29,856 nucleotides of DNA from DASUKL01 sp036278755 (GTDB lineage Bacteria; Chloroflexota; Limnocylindria; Limnocylindrales; CSP1-4), in the NCBI GenBank assembly GCA_036278755.1, contig DASUKL010000045.1, positions 1-29,856 on the forward strand. The letters run 5' to 3'. Within the stretch, counting starts at the first letter, position 1. Every line of letters begins with the position of its first letter. The position numbers and the translations under genes were made by a program. Below the pieces are notes generated by a model. The model saw only the letters and a list, made by a program, of their open reading frames with translations, made no database searches and was not told the origin of the DNA. Below are positions 1 through 6,928 of the stretch, in pieces.

Positions 1-294
1 CTCAACATCGACATCTTCGCCCACCTCGGGGGCCTCATCGCCGGGGCCTGGCTGGGCCTCGTCATCCCGCCCCTCGCCCCGACCATCCGGACAGCCTTCA
101 TCCGGCCAGGGGAGGGGGCGCCGGGCATCAGCCCGCGGGCCGGCATCCTCCAGACCGTGGGCGTCCTGGCCGTCGTCGGGGCAGTGGTCGTGGGCGTGAT
201 CGTCGGCACGCCGCTGCGCCGCGATGAGCGGCCCTACTTCACCACCCGCAGCGGCCCAGCCGTCGGCGCGTCCATCGACCGTCCTGCCGGCTGA
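1..294 (+). CDS. Rhomboid family intramembrane serine protease, C-terminal part (5' truncated by window)
   Basis: The reading frame is open from the first base and ends at TGA 292-294, giving the last 97 residues of a protein. The opening residues NIDIFAHLGGLIAGAWLG match the rhomboid transmembrane segment that carries the catalytic histidine (AHLGGL) and the following GxxxG-type helix packing motif. The catalytic serine segment (GxSG) would lie upstream, outside the window. A second hydrophobic helix follows at about residues 52-71, then a short polar tail. Rhomboids cleave transmembrane substrates within the membrane. The gene ends 23 bases before the MFS transporter start, so the two may be co-transcribed. 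The family call rests on the histidine motif alone. Confidence 0.75.
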   Translation, partial: LNIDIFAHLGGLIAGAWLGLVIPPLAPTIRTAFIRPGEGAPGISPRAGILQTVGVLAVVGAVVVGVIVGTPLRRDERPYFTTRSGPAVGASIDRPAG

Positions 295-317
295 CCCGAA
301 ACCAGCGTTCGCCTGCG

Positions 318-1646
318 ATGACGCTCGGCCGCTCCGCGGACCGCTCCCTGGCCGCCTGTCTCCTGGGGACCTTCACCCTCCGTTTCAGCACCGGCCTCAC
401 CGGCGCCCTGCTGGTCTACTACCTGGCCGAGCTGCCGCGCCACGGCGGCCCGACCGTCTCGCCCTTCGTGGTGGGCGTCTTCGGGGCCTTGTTCTACGCC
501 GCCGAGCTGGTCCTCTCGCCGATCTTCGGGCTCCTCTCCGACCGCCTGGGCCACCACCGGGTCATGCAGTACGGGCCGGTCTTCGGGGCTGCCGCGGTGC
601 TCCTGACGTTCGCCTTCGCCGACTTGCGCATCCTGGGCGGGACCCGTCTCCTGGAGGGTGCTTCGACGGCCGCCAGCGTGCCCTCCATCCTAGGCTTCAT
701 CGCCATGGTCACGGCCGGCGACGAGCTCATGCGCGGCCGAGCCTCGGCCCGTTTCGAGGCCGCCACCCTGGCTGGCCTGGGCCTGGGCCTCGTCTGCGCC
801 GGCCTCGTCTATCGGCTCATCGGGCCGGCCGGCTTCCTGCTCAATGCTCTCATCTATGGCGGCTCGTTCCTCATCTTCCGCTTCGGCGTGGACGAGGCGG
901 CGACGGATCCGGCGGTCGCCCCTACGGCCGATCCGGCCCGCGCCGCCGGGGCGCACATCGGGGCCACGGGCTGGCGACGCTACCTGGCCATCCTGGCCAC
1001 CTCCCACGTCTGGCTCCTGGCCCCGACCTGGATCGCGGTCAACGCGGCCCTCGGCTTGTGGACCGGGCAATCGATCTTCCAGCTCGTCCGCCGCGCCCCG
1101 CCCCGCTTCGCTGACCAGTCCCTCATGGGCGGCTTCGGGCCGCTCCAGATCAGCTTCGGCGTCGGCGTGGCTCTGCTCGTCTTCCTGGCCGGCCTGGCCT
1201 ACTGGGGCGAGCGCTTCAAGAGCACCCGCCGCACGACGATCATCTTCTACGGCATCGTCGGCGGGGCCGTCCTCGTCGCCGCCGCGGTCGTCATCAACCA
1301 CGGCCAGGACCTGCCGGTGCTCGCCCTCGCGCCGTTCGTCATCCTCCTGGCCGCCGGGCTCTTCGTCCTGGCCGGGGCGACGCCGGCGGCCTTGGGCCTG
1401 CTGGCCGACCTTTCGGAGGGCTTCCCGGCCGACCGGGGCGCGGTCATGGGCCTCTACAGCGTGTTCCTGGGCGTCGGCCAGATCGGGGGCAACCTCATCG
1501 GCGGCGCGGCCGCGGAGTGGCTGGGCATCGACGGCCTCCTGGTGGCTACCCTGATCCTGCTCGGCGTGGCCCTCCTGCCCCTGTGGCAGCTGCGGACCTT
1601 CGAACACCAGCTCACCCCGAACGCCGGCGCCGGCCCGTCGGCCTAG
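318..1646 (+). CDS. Major facilitator superfamily transporter
   Basis: This 442-residue protein has about twelve hydrophobic helices in two blocks separated by a hydrophilic loop near residues 190-215 (ADPAVAPTADPARAAGAH). That is the usual MFS layout and length. GLLSDRLGHHRVM after the second helix is a recognisable version of MFS motif A (GxxxDRxGrr). It would be an inner-membrane secondary transporter; the substrate cannot be read from the sequence. The start at ATG 318 gives a compact N-terminus running directly into the first helix. No clear Shine-Dalgarno is visible, and the short gap to the rhomboid gene suggests translation from a shared transcript. The aldehyde dehydrogenase follows after 47 bases. 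Confidence 0.85.
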   Translation: MTLGRSADRSLAACLLGTFTLRFSTGLTGALLVYYLAELPRHGGPTVSPFVVGVFGALFYAAELVLSPIFGLLSDRLGHHRVMQYGPVFGAAAVLLTFAFADLRILGGTRLLEGASTAASVPSILGFIAMVTAGDELMRGRASARFEAATLAGLGLGLVCAGLVYRLIGPAGFLLNALIYGGSFLIFRFGVDEAATDPAVAPTADPARAAGAHIGATGWRRYLAILATSHVWLLAPTWIAVNAALGLWTGQSIFQLVRRAPPRFADQSLMGGFGPLQISFGVGVALLVFLAGLAYWGERFKSTRRTTIIFYGIVGGAVLVAAAVVINHGQDLPVLALAPFVILLAAGLFVLAGATPAALGLLADLSEGFPADRGAVMGLYSVFLGVGQIGGNLIGGAAAEWLGIDGLLVATLILLGVALLPLWQLRTFEHQLTPNAGAGPSA

Positions 1647-1681
1647 ACTCCGCAGCGTCGGCCCAGACCGTCGAGGAGATC

Positions 1682-1690
1682 GGAGGAGGA
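1682..1690 (+). promoter_or_regulatory. Shine-Dalgarno that fixes the aldehyde dehydrogenase start
   Basis: GGAGGAGGA lies 3 bases before ATG 1694. The reading frame is open further upstream into the transporter gene, so this ribosome binding site is the reason for choosing ATG 1694. Confidence 0.7.
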
Positions 1691-1693
1691 CCC

Positions 1694-3268
1694 ATGAGCG
1701 ACCCGTCGTCAGCCACGGCCCCGCCCCCGATGGCGCCCGGGTCGGGAGCCCTGGCGATGCCGGTCGCCGCGGCCGACGCTCCGACCTACGGCAACCTCAT
1801 CGACGGCGCCTGGGTGCCGTCCAGCACGGGCCGGACCTTCAGCAGCCTCGACCCGGCCGACGAGCGCGACGTCGTGGGGCACTTCCAGGCCTCCTCGGCC
1901 GCCGACGTGGCGGCCGCGGTGCGGGCCGCGGAGCTGGCCTACCCGGCCTGGCGCCGCACGCCCGGTCCCCGGCGGGGCGAGATCCTCTATCGCTTCGGGG
2001 CGCTCCTCGCCCAGCACAAGGAGCGGCTGGCCCGCCACATGACCCGGGAGATGGGCAAGGTCCTGACCGAGGCCCGCGGCGACGTCCAGGAAGGCATCGA
2101 CATCTGCTTCCTCATGGCGGGGGAGGGGCGGCGCCTCTTCGGCGACACGGTGCCCAGCGAGCTGCCCGACAAGTGGGCCATGAGCGTCCGTGAGCCGATC
2201 GGGGTGGCGGGCATCATCACCCCCTGGAACTTCCCTATGGCCATCCCCTGCTGGAAGATGATGCCCGCCCTCGTGGCCGGCGACACCGTCGTCTGGAAGC
2301 CGGCCTCGGATACACCCGGCTGCGCCGTCCTGCTCGTGGAGCTCATGCTCGAGGCAGGCTTCCCGCCCGGGGTCGTGAACCTCGTCACCGGCTCGGGGGC
2401 GGAGGTCGGCGAGGCCCTCGTCGACAGCCCCGACGTGCCGATCATCAGCTTCACCGGCCACACCGAGACCGGGCGGGCCATCGCGGCTCGCGCGGGACGC
2501 CGCCTGAAGCGCCTGAGCCTCGAGCTCGGGGGCAAGAACGGCATCGTCGTCCTGGCCGATGCTGACCTCGACCTGGCCGCGGACGGCATCCTGTGGTCCG
2601 CCTTCGGCACGACCGGCCAGCGCTGCACCGCAGCCAGCCGGCTCATCGTCGAGGAGCGGGTGGCCGATGCCCTGCTCGAGCGGCTGGCCGAGCGGACCCT
2701 GAGCCTGCGCCTGGGCCCGGGCCTGGATCCGGACGTCGACGTCGGACCGCTCATCAACGCCGCCGCCCTGACCAAGGTCGGCGGCTATGCGGACCTCGCC
2801 CGCCAGCGGCACCGCGTCGTCGTCGGGGGCACTGCGGCCCGCGGGCGGCCCGGTTTGGAGCACGGCCACTTCTTCGAGCCCACCATCGTCGACGGCGTGG
2901 AGCCGATGGACCGCCTGGGCCAGGAGGAGGTCTTCGGGCCCCTGCTCTCGGTCATCCGGGTGCCCGACTACGAGGCCGCCGCGACGGCCCTCAACCAGAC
3001 CCCCTACGGCCTGAGCTCCAGCATCTACACCCGTGACGTGGGCCTGGCCTTCCGGGCCATGCGCGACTTCGAGACCGGCATCGTCTACATCAATGCCGGG
3101 ACCATCGGGGCCGAGACCCACCTGCCGTTCGGGGGCACGAAGGGCACCGGCAACGGCCACCGCGAGGCGGGCCACGCGGCCCTCGATACGTTCACCGAAT
3201 GGAAGGCCATCTACGTCGACTACTCGGGCCACCTCCAGCGGGCCCAGATCGACAACCAGCCAGGATAG
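1694..3268 (+). CDS. NAD(P)-dependent aldehyde dehydrogenase (ALDH superfamily)
   Basis: The 524-residue protein oxidises an aldehyde to a carboxylic acid with NAD(P). Visible ALDH motifs, in order, are PWNFPMAIPCWKMMPAL (cofactor and substrate channel), ELGGKNG with the general-base Glu277, GQRCTAAS with the nucleophile Cys311, and EEVFGPLLSV. The Glu-to-Cys spacing of 34 residues is that of active enzymes. The end, PFGGTKGTGNGHREAG followed by TEWKAIYVDYSG, resembles the semialdehyde dehydrogenase group (alpha-ketoglutarate- or aminoadipate-semialdehyde type), so an amino-acid or sugar-acid catabolic role is possible. The substrate is not determinable here. The N-terminus carries about 30 extra residues rich in Ala, Pro and Ser before the fold begins at TYGNLIDGAW. 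Confidence 0.92.
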   Translation: MSDPSSATAPPPMAPGSGALAMPVAAADAPTYGNLIDGAWVPSSTGRTFSSLDPADERDVVGHFQASSAADVAAAVRAAELAYPAWRRTPGPRRGEILYRFGALLAQHKERLARHMTREMGKVLTEARGDVQEGIDICFLMAGEGRRLFGDTVPSELPDKWAMSVREPIGVAGIITPWNFPMAIPCWKMMPALVAGDTVVWKPASDTPGCAVLLVELMLEAGFPPGVVNLVTGSGAEVGEALVDSPDVPIISFTGHTETGRAIAARAGRRLKRLSLELGGKNGIVVLADADLDLAADGILWSAFGTTGQRCTAASRLIVEERVADALLERLAERTLSLRLGPGLDPDVDVGPLINAAALTKVGGYADLARQRHRVVVGGTAARGRPGLEHGHFFEPTIVDGVEPMDRLGQEEVFGPLLSVIRVPDYEAAATALNQTPYGLSSSIYTRDVGLAFRAMRDFETGIVYINAGTIGAETHLPFGGTKGTGNGHREAGHAALDTFTEWKAIYVDYSGHLQRAQIDNQPG

Positions 3269-3292
3269 CCAGACCCCGGCTGCATCCGGTGA

Positions 3293-3517
3293 CCGCGCAG
3301 CGTCCTGGCCCTCTTCGATCCGGTGCTACCGATCAGCCATGGCGTGATGCGGCGCATGCCGGACCTCGTAGGGCGCTATCCGAGCCTCGCGGCCCGCGAT
3401 CTCGTCCATCTGGCCACCTGCCTCGAAGAGGGGCTGGCGGGCATCGTCAGTCCGGACACCGGCTTCGACGCCGTCATCGAGATCCCACGGCTCGATCCGG
3501 CCGTGTTGGGAGCCTGA
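3293..3517 (+). pseudogene. VapC-like PIN-domain toxin remnant (C-terminal half only)
   Basis: The frame 3293-3517 (preceded by an in-frame TGA at 3290) encodes the last 74 residues of a PIN-domain ribonuclease. ARDLVHLATCLEEG carries the third conserved acidic residue and the H-A helix. IVSPDTGFD carries the fourth acidic residue of the PIN active site, followed by the usual LDP ending. The N-terminal half, with the first catalytic Asp and the central Glu, is missing. The space back to the aldehyde dehydrogenase stop is only 24 bases, and no antitoxin is nearby. It is therefore a deletion remnant, not a working toxin. A short GTG-started product from 3323 is possible but would lack the active site. 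Confidence 0.7.
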
Positions 3518-3534
3518 GGGACAGTCGGTATACT
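3506..3534 (+). promoter_or_regulatory. Promoter of the tRNA-Lys gene
   Basis: TTGGGA (3506-3511) and TATACT (3529-3534) are separated by exactly 17 bases, a near-consensus housekeeping promoter. The tRNA begins 7 bases after the -10 element, so the transcript would start at or next to the mature 5' end. The -35 box lies inside the end of the PIN-domain remnant. Confidence 0.7.
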
Positions 3535-3540
3535 CCTGCC

Positions 3541-3615
3541 GGGCCCGTAGTTCAGCGGTAGAACAGCAGACTCTTAATCTGCGTGTCGTCGGTTCGATCC
3601 CGACCGGGCTCACCA
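3541..3615 (+). tRNA. tRNA-Lys, anticodon CTT, CCA encoded
   Basis: All cloverleaf arms can be drawn. The acceptor stem GGGCCCG/CGGGCTC has 7 pairs with one G-U. The D arm is GTTC/GAAC. The anticodon stem GCAGA/TCTGC encloses loop CTCTTAA, which gives anticodon CTT, reading AAG. The T arm is GTCGG/CCGAC around TTCGATC. The discriminator is A and CCA is encoded at 3613-3615. The gene is single, not part of a tRNA cluster. Confidence 0.96.
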
Positions 3616-3675
3616 ACGACCGCCATGGGCACCCGGCGTTGACCGCCATCCCCGCCCCGCAGCGGCCGGGTCCTT

Positions 3676-3698
3676 ACCCAGATTTCCGGGTCGTTTTT
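3676..3698 (+). terminator. Possible weak terminator downstream of tRNA-Lys
   Basis: A short hairpin, ACCC (3676-3679) with GGGT (3688-3691), is followed two bases later by TTTTT at 3694-3698. This is the only clear T-run in this GC-rich stretch. The stem is only four pairs, so the call is tentative. The rest of 3616-3831 holds no gene that I can support. Confidence 0.3.
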
Positions 3699-3714
3699 AC
3701 GTCGTTTGCGTGAT

Positions 3715-3782
3715 GGCGCGCCGGGGCACCGCTAGGCAACATATCGAGTACGCGGTGGCGCTGCCTCCCCCCCGGGCGCGCC
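3715..3782. repeat. Nested inverted repeat between tRNA-Lys and the minus-strand anti-sigma gene
   Basis: GGCGCGCCGGGG (3715-3726) pairs with CCCCGGGCGCGCC (3770-3782) with one bulged base. Inside it, AGGCA pairs with TGCCT in the same nested order, leaving a central loop of lower GC. It lies just downstream of the minus-strand gene ending at 3832 and could act as a transcription barrier for it. No T-run follows on either strand. Confidence 0.4.
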
Positions 3783-3831
3783 GCCGCTTCTTCATGTCCG
3801 ACGCTCGCCGGAGCCCCCTCACGGCAGGCGC

Positions 3832-4908
3832 TTAGCGGACGACGATGTCGGTGATCTCAAGCGTCGCCCCGGCGTCGAAGGCCTCCACCGTGAAGTCGAG
3901 CCGGACATCGACCCGTTCGATGCCCGGCCGCCAGCCCTGCGCGTAGGCGTTCTCCAGCGGCTTCCCGTCCGGGCCCAGGACCTCCAGGTGGATACCCTGC
4001 GGGATGAGGACATCGCTACGGCGGTCGTCCGTGAGCGTGGCCGTGGTCTGGCTGAGGATCCCATTCGGCAGCAGGGCGTCGCCCATGTCGACGGAGTACG
4101 GCCCGACGTGGTCGATGGGGATCGTGGTCGCGGCCACCTCCAGGGGGTCGGCGTCGGCAGCGGCCGGGGGTGCGATGGTCGGTACAGGAGTGGCGCAGCG
4201 CGATCCGGGTTCGCCACCCGGTCCGGGTCCGCACGGCACATCGTGGTAGCTCGATATGGGCGTGCTGACGCGGATGAGTGGCGTGTCCGAACAGAGCATG
4301 GAGGTCTCACTACCGAGGCCGCAGAACACGGGGTGGTCGCTGGCCGAGCCGCTGGTGGCGATGACTCGGACCCGCACGACGAAGGTCGTCGTCCGCACCG
4401 CCACGCAGCCCGCCGGCTCACCGTCGCAGGCCGGGTCGCCCAGGAGTCGGACCGTCGCGTGGCCGGCGTCTATGCCCGCTTGCCCGAGGGCCCAGTCGAC
4501 GATGTAGGCGCAGCGTCGCGGCGAGAGGCGGTAAGCAGCACAGCCAGCGGGATACGGCAGCGCGACGTCGGCGGGCGGTCTGGTGGGCGTCGCCGATGGC
4601 GATGCCGACAGGATGGCGGTCGCCGCGGGCGACCGGGAGGGCCCTTCGGCGGCTGTGGACACGGGCGACGTGGCGACCCCGGGAGGCCCGGACGCGGACG
4701 GGGTCTGCCACACGTGACCCGTCACGGCGATCGCGATGCCGACCACCAGGATGACGCTGGTCGTCGCTGCGAGCAGCGAGACACCTGACCACCGAGGTCG
4801 GAGGACGGGTCTGATGGTCGGCGTCGACGGCGCCGGCTGGATCGCCACCGGCACGGCCCGAGCGAGGGTCGCGAGCCGGTCACGCAGTCGGCGATCGAAG
4901 TCGTCCAT
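3832..4908 (-). CDS. Membrane-anchored, cysteine-rich partner of the ECF sigma factor (putative anti-sigma factor)
   Basis: The 358-residue protein starts with a charged cytoplasmic region of about 40 residues (MDDFDRRLRDRLATLARAV), as anti-sigma domains often do. One transmembrane helix follows at about residues 44-64 (LLAATTSVILVVGIAIAV), then a long exported part. After a Pro/Ser/Thr/Ala-rich linker, this part contains eight cysteines in the stretch encoded at about 4200-4560. That is an even number and suggests disulfide bonds. A beta-rich segment ends the protein. The zinc motif HxxxCxxC of classical ZAS anti-sigma factors is absent. The start was chosen because ATG 4908 overlaps the sigma factor stop (TGATG), which implies translational coupling. 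The anti-sigma role is inferred from position and topology; no named family was recognised. Confidence 0.7.
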   Translation of the reverse strand: MDDFDRRLRDRLATLARAVPVAIQPAPSTPTIRPVLRPRWSGVSLLAATTSVILVVGIAIAVTGHVWQTPSASGPPGVATSPVSTAAEGPSRSPAATAILSASPSATPTRPPADVALPYPAGCAAYRLSPRRCAYIVDWALGQAGIDAGHATVRLLGDPACDGEPAGCVAVRTTTFVVRVRVIATSGSASDHPVFCGLGSETSMLCSDTPLIRVSTPISSYHDVPCGPGPGGEPGSRCATPVPTIAPPAAADADPLEVAATTIPIDHVGPYSVDMGDALLPNGILSQTTATLTDDRRSDVLIPQGIHLEVLGPDGKPLENAYAQGWRPGIERVDVRLDFTVEAFDAGATLEITDIVVR

Positions 4909-5399
4909 CACCTCTCGCTCCTGTCGAGGACGGAGCGGAGGCGAGCCTTGCCCCGCGACAGCCAGCTTGCGACGGTGCCTCGGGGGACGGACATCATCTC
5001 CGCCACCTCGTCCTGGGTGTAGCCGTCGAGGACCGTGAGGACGAGGGCCGCGCGTGTCCGCCGGTCGAGCTGGGCCAGCGCGCGCCAGAGGTCGGGGTCG
5101 GTCGTCATCGCCCACTCCTGATCAGTTTCACGGATGGGCAGCAGACCCCAGCGCTTGCGTCGGCGTCGCTCGTCGATGGCGAGGCGAACGCCCACGACCG
5201 CGAGCCAGGCACGCACGTCGGAGCCGTCAGGGAGCGGCCAGTGCTCCGCTGCCCGGAGGAGGGTCTGCTGGGCCAGGTCTTCCGCCTCCGTCGCATCGCC
5301 CACGACCAGCGCGAGCCGACGGATGAGCCAGGGGCGATGCTCGGCGGCGACGGCCGCCAGATCGCGCGTGACCTCGACGCGTGCCGCCTCAGCATCCAA
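4908..5399 (-). CDS. ECF-type RNA polymerase sigma factor
   Basis: The 163-residue protein has the two-domain layout of extracytoplasmic-function sigma factors. Region 2 lies at about residues 20-80, with DATEAEDLAQQTLLRAAEHW followed by a WL...AIDERRRRKR segment. Region 4 lies at about 105-160, with the helix-turn-helix GYTQDEVAEMMSVPRGTVAS and the basic end LSRGKARLR. It would direct RNA polymerase to a small regulon in response to an envelope signal sensed by its membrane partner. The start is TTG 5399, chosen because GGAAGGAGG lies 5 bases upstream. An ATG at 5395 is in another frame. The stop overlaps the start of the downstream membrane protein by one base. Confidence 0.92.
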   Translation of the reverse strand: MDAEAARVEVTRDLAAVAAEHRPWLIRRLALVVGDATEAEDLAQQTLLRAAEHWPLPDGSDVRAWLAVVGVRLAIDERRRRKRWGLLPIRETDQEWAMTTDPDLWRALAQLDRRTRAALVLTVLDGYTQDEVAEMMSVPRGTVASWLSRGKARLRSVLDRSER

Positions 5400-5404
5400 G
5401 CCGG

Positions 5405-5413
5405 CCTCCTTCC
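5405..5413 (-). promoter_or_regulatory. Strong Shine-Dalgarno supporting the TTG start of the ECF sigma factor
   Basis: Read on the minus strand, GGAAGGAGG stands 5 bases before TTG 5399. The strength of this site justifies the rare TTG start. Confidence 0.7.
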
Positions 5414-5420
5414 GACCTGG

Positions 5421-5449
5421 AGAACGTTCGAGCCCGTCGAGTCGTTGCA
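5421..5449 (-). promoter_or_regulatory. Possible ECF-type promoter of the sigma/anti-sigma pair
   Basis: On the minus strand TGCAAC (5449-5444) is followed after 17 bases by CGTTCT (5426-5421). This resembles the AAC-rich -35 and CGT-type -10 of many autoregulated ECF sigma factors. The predicted transcript start would lie very close to the Shine-Dalgarno, so the call is tentative. Confidence 0.3.
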
Positions 5450-5485
5450 GGCGTCCGCCGTGAACGCTGCGTCAGACGAGCGGCT

Positions 5486-5671
5486 TCATCGGCGGGCGGC
5501 CAGCCAGAGGACGAGGAAGGCCGCGGCGATGAGAGCCAGGCCGGCCAGGAGGCCGATCCCGGCCGCGCCGAACGTGCCGCGGGCCAGACCGGCGAGGCCG
5601 TCGAGCAGGCCGCCCAAGCCCCGCCCCACGCTGTCGCCGAGCCCACCCAGGAGGCCGCCGAGGTCAGGCAT
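5486..5671 (-). CDS. Small membrane protein of unknown function (61 residues)
   Basis: The protein begins with a Gly/Leu-rich amphipathic stretch (MPDLGGLLGGLGDSVGRGL) and ends with one strong transmembrane helix at about residues 37-58 (AGIGLLAGLALIAAAFLVLW) before AARR. I do not recognise a family. Three things suggest it is real: codons end in G or C as in its neighbours, it fills the gap between the sigma factor and carA, and a -10-like TAGCAT stands exactly 6 bases before its ATG. It is divergent to carA, with 26 bases between the two start codons, and lies upstream of the sigma factor on the same strand. Confidence 0.5.
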   Translation of the reverse strand: MPDLGGLLGGLGDSVGRGLGGLLDGLAGLARGTFGAAGIGLLAGLALIAAAFLVLWLAARR

Positions 5672-5677
5672 CGCGCC

Positions 5678-5683
5678 ATGCTA
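5678..5683 (-). promoter_or_regulatory. -10 element for a leaderless transcript of the 61-residue gene
   Basis: TAGCAT on the minus strand is followed by 6 bases (GGCGCG) and then ATG 5671. This is the same geometry as at cphB, where TATACT is 6 bases before the ATG. No convincing -35 box was found. Confidence 0.35.
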
Positions 5684-5697
5684 CGCTTCGATCTCCC

Positions 5698-6876
5698 GTG
5701 ATCTCGTCCGCCTCGATCCGCCCCAGCCTGCCCGTCCCGCCCGGGGCGGTGGTCGATCCGCGGATCGGGGCCCACGGTCCGGCGCTGGTGGCCCTCGAGG
5801 ACGGCACGGTCTTCCCGGCCGTGGCCTTCGGTGCGCCCCTGGCCGCCGGCGGCGACCTCGTAGCGAACACCAGTCAGACGGGCTACCAAGAGGTCTGCAC
5901 CGACCCCTCCTACGCCGGCCAGGTGGTGGTCATGACGTACCCCCTCATCGGCAACTACGGCCGCAACGTCGAGGACGACCAGTCCGAGCGGCCCTGGCTG
6001 AGCGCCCTCATCGTGGCCCACGCCACGGCCGGGGTGGTGGGCCGAGCGCGCCAGATCATCCACCTCCTGCGTGCCGCCGGCGTGCCGGCCGTGGCCGGCG
6101 TCGACACGCGAGCTTTGGCCCGCCATCTGCGTGAGACGGGCACCATCCGGGCCATCGTCACCGCGCCTGGCGAGACCGACCCCGAGGCGGCCGTCGCGGC
6201 GGCTCGGGGCGTGCCGCGCTGGGAGGATCAGGACTTCGTCGACCTCGTCTCCGCCCCTGACCCCTACGACGTGGGCGGCGGCGACGGTCCGCTCGTGGCG
6301 GTCGTCGACTTCGGGCTCAAGATGAACATCGTCCGCGGCCTGCGGCGGCGGGGCGCCCGGGTCCGGGTCCTGCCCCACACCGCCGATCCGAGCACGGCCC
6401 TGGCCCCCGAGATCGACGGGCTCGTCTTCTCTCCCGGCCCTGGCGACCCGGCCCGCCTCGACGGCCCGGTGGCCCTGGCCCGGGCGGCCATCGCCGACGG
6501 CCGGCCCCTGCTCGGGATCTGCCTCGGCCATCAGCTGATCGGTCTGGCGGCGGGGGCGGAGACGCGGCGCCTCCGCTTCGGCCATCACGGCGCCAATCAC
6601 CCCGTCCAGGATCTCGGCTCGGGCCACGTCCAGGTCACGGCCCAGAACCACGAGGTCGAGGTCGTGGGCGAGACGCTGCCGGCGGACAGCGGCTTCACGG
6701 TCAGCCAGCGCAACCTCAACGACGGCTCCGTGGAGGGCCTGCGCCACGTCAGCCTGCCCATCGAGACGGTCCAGTACCATCCCGAGGGCTCGCCCGGGCC
6801 GCTGGACGCGCTGGAGGTCTTCGACCGCTTCGTGACCCGGGTCCGCGAGCGCGGCTCATGGGGCGCCAGCCGATGA
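5698..6876 (+). CDS. carA: Carbamoyl-phosphate synthase, small (glutaminase) subunit
   Basis: The 392-residue CarA hydrolyses glutamine and channels ammonia to CarB for carbamoyl phosphate, the precursor of arginine and pyrimidines. The N-terminal CarA domain shows VANTSQTGYQEVCTDPSYAG and GNYGRN. The C-terminal class I amidotransferase domain has nucleophile Cys275 in GICLGHQL, and His361 and Glu363 in QYHPEGSPGP. These match the E. coli triad C269, H353, E355 in spacing. The start is GTG 5698; there is no Shine-Dalgarno, and a TACGCT 10 bases upstream may be a -10 element giving a nearly leader-free transcript. carB follows after 52 bases. Confidence 0.97.
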   Translation: MISSASIRPSLPVPPGAVVDPRIGAHGPALVALEDGTVFPAVAFGAPLAAGGDLVANTSQTGYQEVCTDPSYAGQVVVMTYPLIGNYGRNVEDDQSERPWLSALIVAHATAGVVGRARQIIHLLRAAGVPAVAGVDTRALARHLRETGTIRAIVTAPGETDPEAAVAAARGVPRWEDQDFVDLVSAPDPYDVGGGDGPLVAVVDFGLKMNIVRGLRRRGARVRVLPHTADPSTALAPEIDGLVFSPGPGDPARLDGPVALARAAIADGRPLLGICLGHQLIGLAAGAETRRLRFGHHGANHPVQDLGSGHVQVTAQNHEVEVVGETLPADSGFTVSQRNLNDGSVEGLRHVSLPIETVQYHPEGSPGPLDALEVFDRFVTRVRERGSWGASR

Positions 6877-6928
6877 GCGAGGACCAGCCGATGCGCCACG
6901 GCCCGCCGATCGCCAGGTCATCGAGCCG

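Noticed and set aside
224..1114. Long overlapping frame on the plus strand across the MFS gene, rich in Arg, Pro and Gly
   Set aside because: It is a shadow of the MFS gene in GC-rich DNA; its residue make-up is the out-of-frame pattern and it has no domain signs.
1709..3232. Minus-strand frame of about 500 codons opposite the aldehyde dehydrogenase
   Set aside because: The plus-strand gene carries the catalytic Glu and Cys; the opposite frame is Asp/Gly/Val-rich shadow.
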